64,000 nucleotides of DNA from Prototheca cutis (lineage: Eukaryota; Chlorophyta; Trebouxiophyceae; Chlorellales; Chlorellaceae), in the NCBI GenBank assembly GCA_002897115.2, contig BCIH01000002.1, positions 772,681 through 836,680 on the forward strand, given 5' to 3'. Position numbers and translations under genes: made by a program. This document shows positions 34,547-45,328 of this stretch, one piece after another (position 1 is the stretch's first letter; each line of letters opens with the position of its first letter). The notes under the pieces are model-generated. The model did no database searches. It was given only the letters and a program-made list of their open reading frames with translations, and was not told where the DNA came from.

Positions 34547-35023
34547 GGGAACAATGCTCGCGCGTCAGCGGCTCACATCTCAGTGGCCCGAAGAATGCAT
34601 CCACATGTTTCGGACGAGCATAACAATGCATTCATTTTGCTGGATCGACCCCCCATTATCTAGCCGTCGATTTTCCTGGGCATCGCATGCTGAATTCCCC
34701 TCGTGTCGAAAAATCGAGCACCCCGAGTTGGCACCCAGGCCAAGATCGGATCATCATTAAACAGTCAGAGTCCTGTTAATTCCGGCATTATATGCGATTT
34801 ACACTCAAATACAGTCTCGCTGTTCAGAAAAGCTGCAGCGAGGGAAATTATCACCTGCAGATGGCCCCGCTAATGGCCAAGTGCTTGTCAACCAAGGTTG
34901 ACCAGCACCCGAGCATGACAGCGGACCAGACGATGCATCCAAATCTTCGCCCTCACTGGCTGCACAGCTGCGGCAAGGCAGGCCGGAATGAAAAGACCGC
35001 ATCGGTCAAGCACACACAGCTGC
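34547..35023. other. Spacer between VOC and E2 genes
   Basis: About 480 bases upstream of the VOC gene and downstream of the E2 gene, both on minus. A/T-rich around 34745-34800. No gene is seen. Confidence 0.45.
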
Positions 35024-36112
35024 TCATGCAGACTTGCCGCCACTGTACGTCTTCATGACCAGCTGTGGAAAATCGAGGGGGGTGGTGGATGCAAGGGTTC
35101 TTTTCCTGGCGCTCAACAAGGGACCACCATCTGGCGATTGATTCGTGCATGGTGATGCACGACAGTGACACAAGCCTTTTTCCAGGTCATGCGTGATGTG
35201 TACAACAAGGGCTGTGGGGCTGTTATGCCTGCCAGCAGCAATGGCCCTTCTCTTGTGAAGGGCCCCCCAGGCAAAACATAACAAAAGAGGATGCGACTGA
35301 CCTCGCGGTATGCGCTCTCATCTCCGTCCCACATCTTGGCGGCTTGGACGTTCAGTGGCGAATCGTTGTTGGGATCGGCCAGCAGGGACTGGATGGACTG
35401 CAGGATCGTGCGGACGCTGTATGCAGCTGCGGAAACAGGGGGTGGTGGAGTGATGGGGTGAGCGCTGGCGGCAGTGCCGGCATCCATTCACGAATCCTCC
35501 ATCCCTCAGCACTCACCCGACCACTTTTCCTTCAGAATGTCCAGACAGATGTTGCCCTGGAGATCGACGTTTGGGTGGAAGCACCCCGTCTCGAATTTGA
35601 CTGTCGGCGGCTTGAAAGGGTATTCCGCCCCGAAACTCAGAGACAGCCGGAAAGTCAGACCGGCAAACACAGTACCCTCTGCGCCCTGAAGTACAATGTC
35701 AATGGGGAGGAAACTGTGGATATTTGAGGCAGGAATTCGTGTGCGTATGACAGCCGTTGTGTGGGCACACCCGCGCATGCCAAGAATCCGTGCAGATTTG
35801 TAGTCTCTAGAGCAGAACTCGGGGGCTGCCGTTTCTGACCATATCAATGCATCACAACCGAAAACAATCTTCTTCACCCATCCCATTTTTACCTCCCCCT
35901 ACCTCGATGGTGCCGACCCAGGAGAAGAGGGAGTCTCCCTGGGGAAAGGCGGAGATTCCCTTCTCGCCGCTAGTCATCATGCTCATGAGCTCCTGCTGCA
36001 GCCGCTTGGCCACCGCCGCGCTGTCGGGGCGCTGGGCGGCATCAGCCTGCACGCCCTTCACGGGGCTAGGCCCCGATCCCGTGGGGACATAAGACGCTGC
36101 CGTCCCACTCAT
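35024..36112 (-). CDS. UBE2C: Ubiquitin-conjugating enzyme E2, UBE2C/UBC19-20 type
   Basis: Four exons (36112-35903, 35685-35517, 35426-35302, 35062-35024) are in phase and give 180 residues. After a 30-residue flexible head, the UBC fold starts at [16 protein letters not shown] and continues with [28 protein letters not shown], the HPN motif in [11 protein letters not shown], the catalytic Cys in [13 protein letters not shown], and [20 protein letters not shown]. The extended N-terminus, the CFHPNVD spelling and the short tail after ESAYREL are characteristic of the E2-C class used by the anaphase-promoting complex in mitotic cyclin destruction. That role is inferred from the family. Confidence 0.92.
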
Positions 36113-36547
36113 CCTTGCGGACGTGTTCGAAAAATTCTGGCGAACGAGCCGGCGGGGGAAGGTCGGGCGAGTCCCACGGACGCTGGTCGTGTTCGATCGA
36201 TATCGGCTGTGTGGGAAAGCAATAGGGACCCCCTCCACGCAACTGAACCTGTGCAAAAGGATTGGTTTTGGCAGAATGTCAGCCAACGGGGTGCGCACAC
36301 CTACAGGTCGCGGCAATGTCGGCTCGCTCCGGCTGTGCTTGGCGGTTTCGAAAATGATGCTCCTGCAATCAAAAATTGCTCACGGAGGCGCTGCCGACAG
36401 CTCGAGTCCGTGCCGACTATCTTCAGCAATACTGCTACTTTGCCTTGCCCAATAAATCCGAATAATTTATGCAGGCAAAATATTGGCTGAAATTGCAAGT
36501 AGGGCTCGAAAGGGAGCATACCTGGCGCCCGAGCTGTAACCGCCGCA
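36113..36547. promoter_or_regulatory. Bidirectional upstream region, E2 and orphan membrane gene
   Basis: About 435 bases between divergent start codons; no defined element is recognised. A short A/T-rich stretch (AATAAATCCGAATAATTTATG) lies at about 36450-36470 and could be a core promoter for the plus gene. Confidence 0.45.
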
Positions 36548-39500
36548 ATGCCCGAGTCGGGGGATGATGGACCTCCGCAAGCCACGCCGCGGTCTAAAAC
36601 CNAGGCGATGGACACTGAGCATGCGGAGGCCAGCCCACCTGGGCTGAGGGACACACCTGGTGCGCGAGTGCGGTGCCGCGGACGCCGAGCTCCACGCCTT
36701 GCCAAGACGGGCTTGGGCCAGAGCATCCCCCAACCCAGGCTGTCTTCCTCGGGCGACGCACACACNCTTCCTCCCCAACCTTCACAGGGCCCGAGAGTGC
36801 CAGGAAATGGCTGTATAGCCAGATCATGACGCCGCTGATGCAGCCTTTGGCATGGAAACTGCGTGCTACCAACCCCGCCTTTGAGGAGGTGCCTGACCGG
36901 GCCCAAGTCAGGTAGTCCACTGGTGCTGGCTGTGCCTGTGCTGAGAGTTGGAATAGTGCAGGAAGATCTGCTTGCACATACGTGTGATTTTCTTGATAAT
37001 TTCTTTCACCACTGACATCCAGTAGGGAGCACGCCGATGTTGCGGGCTCGGGCTCGGATGCCCCCGAGCTGGGCCACGGCACTGCCAGCCCTCATGCGGT
37101 GTCCGGGGACCGAGGCCTGCTTGCCTCCGTGCATCCCCGGAGCCACATCGTCAGTGCCAGACCCAGTCTCGATGCTGATTTTGCGCTGTCCCCCGGTGCC
37201 ATTCCANCTNCCCAGNCCTTGGCGCTCCCGTCGCCTGGGGCGCCAGAGGGCAAGATTGTCTCCCCCAGCCCGGCTTTTGGCATGGGTTCCAAGGACGAAG
37301 CCCTTCCGGCCATGTCTATCGAGGCACTGGGCGAGCAGAGTGGCAGGGCTGACCTCATCCCTTCCTTCCCCGCCAGAGAAGACGCCATCACGTCACCGGC
37401 TGCCGTGCCGCAGCAGGAGCTGCCCCTGTCTGCCGCTGTGCAGGGCGACGACAATGGCGCTGCCCAGGAAGAGGTCGTGGATGAGAGCCCCACGAGGGCC
37501 GTGGCGCCTCGTGAGGACGCACAGCAGCGGATGCCTTTGCCTGATGCAGAAGAGGAAAGCACGGCACGGGGCTCCACGCCAGACCACCTGGCTACGTCCC
37601 CGAGGGGCGAGCTGCCGGTGCCGTCCACGGGCGAGCGCGCTGCGCATGCTCTTCTGGGGTTTTACACCCGGCGCCGGCGTGGGACATGGTCTCCTAAGGA
37701 TGCTGCTGGACGGCGGGCAGTGACACTGATGACTGAAGAGACGAGCAGCCTTCGAAGTCTGACAAGCCAGCGGCCAGAGTCTTCGACTGCTGCCATGTCA
37801 ACAATGGGTTTGCTGACGCTGGTCGCCATTCTGCTGGCCCTGGCAACGACTGGGCTGATGCTCTTTGCCACGCCCCTCAACCCCGCTTGGATGAGAGCGC
37901 CGATGGCAAACGTTGACAGGGCGGCGCTGGTGGAGAGATTGCAGAGCGTGCAGGGTTCCTTTNCCCGTCTCCAGTTTCACCTAGGTACGTTGTTGGCGTT
38001 GTTCACTGTATTTCTTGAGGATGTGTGTGTGTTTGGGGGNAACGGGATGGGATCTTTGGAGGCGTCTCCNGAAGGACATCAGCAGCAGCAGACGTAACGG
38101 ATTGGNCGACTGGCCGACAATTCCCNGCACGATGTTCGTATCCATGCTGTTTTTGACTTCATGTGAATCTCATGCTGTCCGCTGCAACACCTGGCTGCTC
38201 ACAGGCGGAAGCAACCAAGGGCGGGACTACCAGGAGCCGGCGATGGCAGGTATCAAGCCTGTGGATTCGGCGGTCCTCGGCGAGAAGCCTGAGCCAGCTG
38301 TCGTGGTGGAAGACAATGAATCTCCTCCGCCATNCACCATTCCTGCAGCAGGCAATACCCATCCCACTACCGACACTGACAGTGCAGCAGGGAGCAGCCT
38401 TGCCCACCTGTTTTCGACCGCAGAGGGGTTGATGTCGACGACAGCGAAATCGCTGGGAGCCAGTGCGCATGGTCGACTGCGCAAGGNTGTCAGCTTCGCT
38501 CAGACTGCTGCTTCCAGCGTCCAGGCCGGCGGCGTGGCAAGGGCAGAGGACGCCGCGCGGCGCTTGACCGAGTTGAGGGCNCATGTGCTGGCGGCATTTG
38601 CCGACCGTTCCGTTGAGACGGAGGGGATGAACAATGGCGGCGGTGTGGAGATGGAGACGTCTGGTGGTGGGTCTCCCAGCCAGCACATTGCCCCCGATGC
38701 AACGGCAACTCAGACTGGGGCGAGTGCCTGCGGCATGGACAACTGCCCCATATCGNCCTGGCCGGTTCCTCAGGCGCGGGCTCCAGAGACGAGGCCGCGC
38801 CAGCAGAAGGTTGAGATTGATGACGATGCTCTTTCTTCTTCCTCCTCGGGGGAGGAGCCTGCAGCTGCTCAAGACACAGCGGTTGTTTCCCTCGCGGCAG
38901 TGTGGATGAGCGGGNCGCTGACGNNCCNTCTGCAGCGCCTGGCACGNCTGCTTCCTGTCACCGNGCTTTCTAGNCGGTCGGCCCAGACGCCGCGGGCAGG
39001 CCCCGTGGGCGAGGACCACCCGACCTNTGATGGGCCGCTGCCTGTCCGCGGCATGGTGGCGCCAGATGTCGTGGCAGAGCATGCCCCATCGACGGCCGCG
39101 CCNTTCATCCCATCGACTGTTGATGATGACCTTGGGTACCCCNTCCACGATCCAGGCGCGGGGCCTTTGTTCCTGGGNGGCATGACCCAGCAACCATCCA
39201 AGAGCTCGGAGGTTGAAGCTGAGGCTGGGGTTTCCCAGCCTGGTGCCAGGAATTGGGTTTCCACCATCGATGACATTGCTGCAGCTGCCATGGCCCGGGT
39301 CCCTGTGATCTCTGTGATCCCGNCAGCTGCGATTGTTGCGGCGGNTCTGATCACAACGATTGGTTTCTGGTCCGTGAAGAGCGGTCTGCTTGGCACCCGG
39401 ATGGCCGCCGGTCTGCATCAGCAAACCCCTGGGTCTGCAGGGCAGCAGCCGGGGATGGATATCGGGTCCTACCACCACGAGGCCAGGACCATGCCGGCTG

Positions 39501-40105
39501 ATCTTGGCGGCGTCAGCTCACCCGTGGTCCTCGAGGATGCTGCTGCTGTCGGCGCTGGTCTTTCCAGTCCCGGGATGTTCAAGCAGTCTGTCCTGGCCAT
39601 GCACACCCCCGCTGTCGGTGGNAGGTACGACCTTTATTATCGAATGCTTCGTTGTTTTGCGGGTGTGGGGTGGTGAATTGTCTGTCGGGGTATCTGCTGA
39701 TGACGTATGGCTTTGGATTCCGGAAGGCAGGGCAACAGTTTTGGCGCTTGAACTGTCCTCCAGTTGCCAGGGACGANGGGGCAACGGGGCTCGACATTGT
39801 TTTTCACCCAGCCATCGTCGAGACAGCCCACCCATTTATCCCCCTCCACAACAACTCCCTGCAGGCGCCGGACGCGGTCGATGGCGGCCGCCACTGCAGC
39901 CCAGTTTGATGAGGACACATCNCAGCAGCAGCAGCTCCTCCACCAGCAGCAGGGTACCCCGCCTGCTTCGGCAGCAACGCGGCGTTCTTCGCGCCGAACC
40001 ACACAGCAGCCGGCACAGCGCCTTGAGTTTGATGGCATGGAGGAGGTGCTGAGCAGCCCGGGGGTGCGGACCAGGACCCGCGGAGCAANGGCCCTGCATG
40101 CCTGA
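36548..40105 (+). CDS. Large orphan membrane protein, low complexity
   Basis: Five exons (36548-36659, 36788-36911, 37026-37984, 38205-39624, 39865-40105) are all in phase and give 951 residues. I do not recognise the family. Exon 2 is well-ordered and looks conserved (ESARKWLYSQIMTPLMQPLA). Most of the rest is Ala/Pro/Ser/Glu-rich and disordered. There are two hydrophobic segments: LLTLVAILLALATTGLMLFA at about 338-358 and VISVIPxAAIVAAxLITTIG at about 766-786, each able to span a membrane. An acidic-serine patch (EIDDDALSSSSSGEEP) lies between them. The C-terminus has a Gln-rich run and an Arg-rich end. At least 17 Ns fall in the coding exons, so some residues are unknown. Exon 5 depends on a donor with an N three bases before it. 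Confidence 0.62.
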
Positions 40106-40749
40106 CGAGCACCACCCCGCCGGCCACCACTTGTTGCGTTTTGAATTGGTCAGGAGGTCCTAGNCTGAACTGTGGTGCTGCTGCCTGGCGTGGCAGCGGC
40201 TGTGGGACGACGATGCTGAGATTGTGCGGTGATTTTCTTTCTTTTCTTTCTTAGAAAGGGAGTCCCGCCAGACAACCCCTGTGATCNTTTGTGCAACTGC
40301 GTTCCATCCCCCTCGGTTTTGCCCTCGCACCCGTGATGGTGCGGTACTGTTTTTTGTGTGACTGCCTGTTGGAATACTCCGAACTGCAAGCAGATGGGCA
40401 GGTGTGGGTGTGTGACAACGCTGACAGTGAGTCCATTGGTACAGTGTTGGGCACCCGCCCCTGCTAAAATCACTTCTGCAAACCGGCTCGTCTGATGTCA
40501 CGGAGCCCCTTGTGATGCACGCANGCTTGCAGTGATCACACGTCCGTCCAGTCCACTGAGAAGAAGAACGACAGGGGTCATGGGCCACCAAGGAGTATGC
40601 ACCAACAGGCTGTGGGGGAGCTGAGATCGAGCGATGTGTTGGGGCCCATTAAAAATGCAGCTGGGTTCCGAGTCGCGCGATCCGGCGGTGGTCGTCATTC
40701 CAAATTGTGATCAAGCCCCCGGCCCCCATGGATCGCGACACCATTTGTC
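40106..40749. other. Spacer before the GCP gene
   Basis: About 640 bases between two plus-strand genes: 3' flank of the orphan gene and upstream region of the next. Contains a T/C-rich patch near 40230-40255. No gene is seen. Confidence 0.45.
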
Positions 40750-43465
40750 ATGGTGGTTCCTGAGAAGATCCTGGTGCGGGAGACGCTGCATGCCTGCCAG
40801 GGCATCAGCGGGCGGTACCTGTGGTGGGTGCCGTCGGGCGATGGTGGGGCCTTCAAGCTGGGCCCCGAGACAGAGGTCCCGCCCGCCCAGCGCCAGGCGG
40901 TGTTCCGCCTTGCAGAGGTCGGTGTGTTGTTAAAACAGATCGAGGCCCTGCGCGCGTCCCCTCCCTCCCCCCTGCACGAGGCCCTCTCCGCAGCAGCGGC
41001 TCGGGAGCTGTCAGCCCTGGCCAGGCTGTTGGCCATCCTGGAACACAAGGGCGCCGGGGCCGGCAGCGCGGGCACCAGCGGCGACGCCCTCACCCTGCGT
41101 CGCCTGGAGGTCTGGCTGGCAGAGCCACGCCTGCGCCTGCGAGTGCTGGCCGGCGCGCTGGCCGCAGCTGCCCCGCGGCGGGGTGGCCAGGCGCTGGATG
41201 CGCTGCGAGCCATGTCTCGCCATGGGGACCCCATGGTCCGCGGCGTGATGACGCCGTTGCTGGAAGCTGCGGCCGCGCCTCTGTTCCGCGCCATTTCATC
41301 GTGGGTGTTGGAGGGGACACTGGTGGAGGGGGCCGACTTCTTCGTCATCGCCTCCCCAGGCTTGGANGGTTCTCATGCTTCGGATGCCACTGCGGTGTCG
41401 CACCTTTATAACGGCAGCGGTGCAGCGGTCGGCACAGGAAGTGCAGCAACGACAGCGATTCATCCGGCGGTGCGGTGGCGCAGCGGGCACTCGATCGACC
41501 CCGACGCCGCGCCGGCTTTGATCCCGGCGCCGCTGGCCCGGGCCATCCTGGACGCGGGCCGTGCCGTTCATTTCCTCAAGCATGTCTGCCAAGCGGGCAT
41601 GGTGTGGCACGGGGCCAGCGGTAGTGGTGGTGGTGCTGCCGGTAGTGGTTGGGCAGCAAAGGACACCACGAGCAACGCGGTGGGCGTCGATGGCTCGCCG
41701 AGATCACAAGCTCTCGCAGCAGCAGCGACGGCGCTATCGCCACCGTGGGGCTCGTGCCTACAGCTGCACTGGCTGGAGGAGGCTGTGGAGACGGTTCGTG
41801 CCGCGGCCGGTGCGGAGCTGGTGTCCCGGCTGTTTGGCGAGCATGCGCTGGTAGACCATCTGGCGGCGCTGCGGGCAGTCTTTCTTTTGGGTCAGGGCGA
41901 CTTGGCCGCGGCGTTCATGGACGCGGCCGGGGAGGAACTGCATCGGCCCGCGCGGGAAGTGTCGCAGTACGCNCTGCAGGGGCACNTGCACGCCGCGCTG
42001 AGGGCCTGTGCCNGCCCCGCCTGCGAAGCCGTGGCCGCCGGCGACCGCCTGGTGGTGCGGCTCGCGCGGCCGCGGGACGGCGACAGCGGCTGGGACGTCG
42101 TGTCGCTGCACTATGCGGCCCAGGGAGCGTTGGCAGTGGTGCTCAACCCGGGGGCCATGGCCACGTACCAGCGCATCTGGCGCCTGCTCGTGGGCATCCG
42201 CCGTGCCGAGCGGGCGCTTGCAGCCACCTGGGCGCGTCTGGGCGATGCCGGGCGCGCGTTGACGCGACTCAGAGCCCTCGAGCGCGAGCACGGCACCGAT
42301 GTTCCTGGCGCCGAACAGGTGTGGAGATTTGAGGGATTTTCTGGGGGCAGATTGCTACTGAGCCAAAACACAAGAGAGACCGCTTTCCCACCTTCAGCCA
42401 ACATCCCACTGCACCACCCGCATATCGACTGCACCAAACGCAGGTTCCGGCGATGCTCCGCGCTTTCCATTCGTGGCGGAGTGAGGCGGCACAGGCCGTG
42501 GCGAATCTGCAGTGTTATGTCTCGCTCGAAGTGCTGGAGCCCGGGTGGAATGCGTTTATGAAGCGGCTGCCGGAGGCCAAGGATCTGGACACCGTGCTGG
42601 AGCTGCACGAAGGCATGCTGGCCGGACTGACGGAAGTGAGTTGGTTGCTGGGAGTCGGGTGGGGGGTCGTTGCGGTGGGATGATGAGGAGTTTGGCTTGT
42701 GCTTGGCCCGTGCTGGTACTGTCGGATGCCTTGCCAGTTGTACGTTTCTTCAAACGGAAAAAGAAACAAGGAAATANGACATAAAACAAGCAGGGTCTGT
42801 TCCTGGATGGCGGACTGTCCCTGTCAACAGCTGCTGGAGGCAGTGCCAGTGCNCAAGACGTCAATGCTGCGCTGAACAAGACGCTGCATGCCGCTGCAGG
42901 GCTCGAGGTGTGCATGTTGGNGGGTGGCTGTTTTTTCTTTTCTGTGCACCAAAAAGTCCGTGTTTCGTAGTTGAGTTGCGAGTGGGTTGAGAGCCGCTTG
43001 GTTTCTGCTTGCATGGTTGTCTGCAAGAGAACAGCGGGCATCACTGTTGTTAGAATGTGTAGCCCAAATGTTCATCCGACAGCCCAATCGCTCGACCTAC
43101 CCACACAGGGGCCAGTGGACGGGTTGGCGGAGTCAGTGGAGGCTGCGGTGGCCGCTCAAGGGCAGTACCTTGCCCGCGTGCGGGAGTCGGAGGCTTTGGG
43201 CACATGGACCGACGAGGTCTACAACTCGCCCGAAATCGAGCAGGAGGTGCTGACAACGGTGCAGGGTGCCATGTGGCAGGCGCACGCNGCCTTTGAGCGG
43301 CAATTCCGAACGTTTCTGGCGGCACTGCCGGCGCAGGGCAACGTGGACACGCGTCTGTTCCTCACACGGCTCGAGGAGCCGGTGCAAGCGCAGGGCTCGG
43401 GCAGCGGCCGCAGCAGCAGCGTCGGCGGCAGCGAGACCCGGGGCCCCACGCAACTGGACTTGTGA
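40750..43465 (+). CDS. Gamma-tubulin complex component, GCP3/Spc98-like
   Basis: Exons 40750-42318, 42444-42635, 42794-42907 and 43109-43465 join in phase into 743 residues. The first block, ILVRETLHACQGISGRYLWW, is the GRIP1 opening shared by GCP2 and GCP3; the LVR...QGI.G wording is closer to GCP3. RQAVFRLAEVGVLLKQIEAL, VRGVMTPLLEAAAAPLFRAI, SSWVLEGTLVEGADFFV and RAILDAGRAVHFLKHVCQAG follow the family order. GRIP2 is represented by ALAVVLNPGAMATYQRIWRLL, FHSWRSEAAQAVANLQCYVS and EPGWNAFMKRL. These proteins nucleate microtubules at spindle poles and, in algae, at basal bodies or the nuclear envelope. The protein begins close to GRIP1, so it lacks the long N-terminal extension of animal and plant GCP3; a missed 5' exon is possible. 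Confidence 0.82.
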
Positions 43466-43709
43466 AGCTCAAGGAGTCGTGCGTGTCCCGACTTCCTGGT
43501 CCATCGCTGCCCTTGTCCCTGACTCGGCAGATGCCCCATGTTGATTGATTGATTGATGCCTTCTCTGACGACGTTTGCTCTCGCTTACCATCCCTCCCAG
43601 CAGCGTGATTCCTTTTTCTGTGACAGCACTATGTTTTTGGTTGAAGCATGGAGTGTGTAGGGGGCGGGAAAGGGATTCGGGACTTGCTTGAGGGCAGAGA
43701 CAACACTCC
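43466..43709. other. Short tail-to-tail spacer with TTGA repeats
   Basis: Between two converging genes. A TGAT/TTGA tetranucleotide run occurs at about 43538-43556. Nothing else is seen. Confidence 0.5.
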
Positions 43710-44611
43710 TCAACTGACAGTCNGTGGGACACCTGGATTTCCCGGTACAATCATGGTGTTGGCATCCAGCCAGGCGGCCAGGTCCTCGTCGCGGATGGTG
43801 GGATCAATCAGCGGCTTGCCCAGGAGCTTCCTGAGGTTGGACCACCTGCATGTGCTCGGAGCGGCGATGCGGGGTGTGGGTCCTCTCAACTGCACGGGAG
43901 GATCCCACGGATTGACATGCCAGCTGAACCAGAAACCANAAAAATAGATCCATGCGACCTCTTCCAGGCCAAAAGAACCGCACCATCCCGGACCGCTGGC
44001 CTCGGCGTCGCTCGGGGGCTTGGCAGGGAGGTTTCTCTCCCAGTCCCATCGGACCAGCTGCTCTCAGGGGAACGGGAGGGCCAGTTCGAGTCCAACGGAT
44101 GGTGCCATGTCATCGTTCCAATGCAGTGCTCAGAGCTCGTAAACTACCCTACCATGTAGAATCCTGCGCCGCTGTCGTCCCACATGACGCATCGGACTCC
44201 CGGATCGTGGTCTTCACCCTGCAGCACCATCATGATGCAGAGTCAACTGTTGACAGCGAAGGAAAATGTTCGGGTCGCCGTTGTCACAAAGCGCAGTCCC
44301 CCGCCAAATTCCCATCAACAAGAATCAACCTTGACGATTCGAACTGCATCAAAATTTGCCCTGCGTCCCCTGTTTCGCTTGAGCATCGAGTCCATGCTCG
44401 CGTCGAGCTCTGCCACCCGTTGTTGCCGCTTCTGTCGTACCGCCGGATCATTCTTCCTGCGCAAGAGAGCATGGGTTATGGCTGTGTCTCAATGAGTCAT
44501 TAATAATAATGAAATACTACATAAATTTCCATCCAGCACCGTGTAGCGGCGTTTCACGTACAGGGCTGCATAAATGTTTTGGTGGGATTGCTCCTTCTCG
44601 GCGGTGGCCAT
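43710..44611 (-). CDS. Unresolved multi-exon gene, function unknown
   Basis: Four minus-strand pieces look coding: about 44611-44540 (MATAEKEQSHQNIYAALYVK then RRYTVLDG), 44456-44330 (KNDPAVRQKRQQRVAELDAS, RRANFDAVRIVK), 44218-44153 (GEDHDPGVRCVMWDDSGAGF) and 43845-43710 (SNLRKLLGKPLIDPTIRDED, LDANTMIVPG, ending VS then TGA). Exons 2 and 3 join in phase 0. The first-to-second and third-to-last junctions do not match phase as drawn, so an exon, a base or a donor is missing; an N directly precedes the ATG and another lies in the last exon. No domain is recognised. I give the outer limits only. Confidence 0.4.
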
Positions 44612-45328
44612 GNCGGGAAGCGCGATCCGGCAGACTCTTGTGACGAACTGCGATGCCGCCGCGTCGATGTGCCGATCCCGATGTCCGAAAAGGTATCGAG
44701 CAGAAGCTCGTAGGGTGCCTGCGTCTCAGGACGCAGTTTTCGACGGGGACCCCGTCTCTGGTCGGCCGGGCATTNCGGCCACTCGTCTGCCTGTCCAGGT
44801 ATTGGCGTGTGGTTGGAGCTCGGGAAGGGGGGGATACCATCACTTACACGTCCAGAAAATACAGCAGGGCCCGTAGGAACAATCCCACCCGTCCAGTGCG
44901 TACTGATGACGACGTCTCACAACCGATTGAGATTCCCAGTCTTTTGCGTACTACTAAACTCCTCAGGGCGGGCCCTGCAACAGGCATCCCAGGGGTGCGA
45001 CTGGATACAGCAGTCCATGCAATCACAGGCAGCCGCGGAATATCAAAAAGGTGGTTTTGCTGTTTTGTACCACCAGCTTCTTCATTGTGCGGGAGAAGGG
45101 CAACGCAGCATGTGCGTTCAAAGCCGTTTTACGACGGTAGCAAGGCTACAAGGGCAGGGTCTTAGGGTTGCCGGTTGGTGAGAAGGCAAGGCGGGTGGGC
45201 TGTTGCATTGTGTTGTGGTGCACGTGAGGGGTAGTAGGGTGGAAGCCAAGCACCAGTGGCCTCCACCACCACCACTCCTTGCCAAGCGATGCACGGATGG
45301 ATAAACCAACCACTCCCCAACCGACAGT
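44612..45328. other. Spacer between unresolved gene and PEPC
   Basis: About 720 bases upstream of the unresolved gene and downstream of the PEPC stop. Frames here are not protein-like. Nothing else is recognised. Confidence 0.4.
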
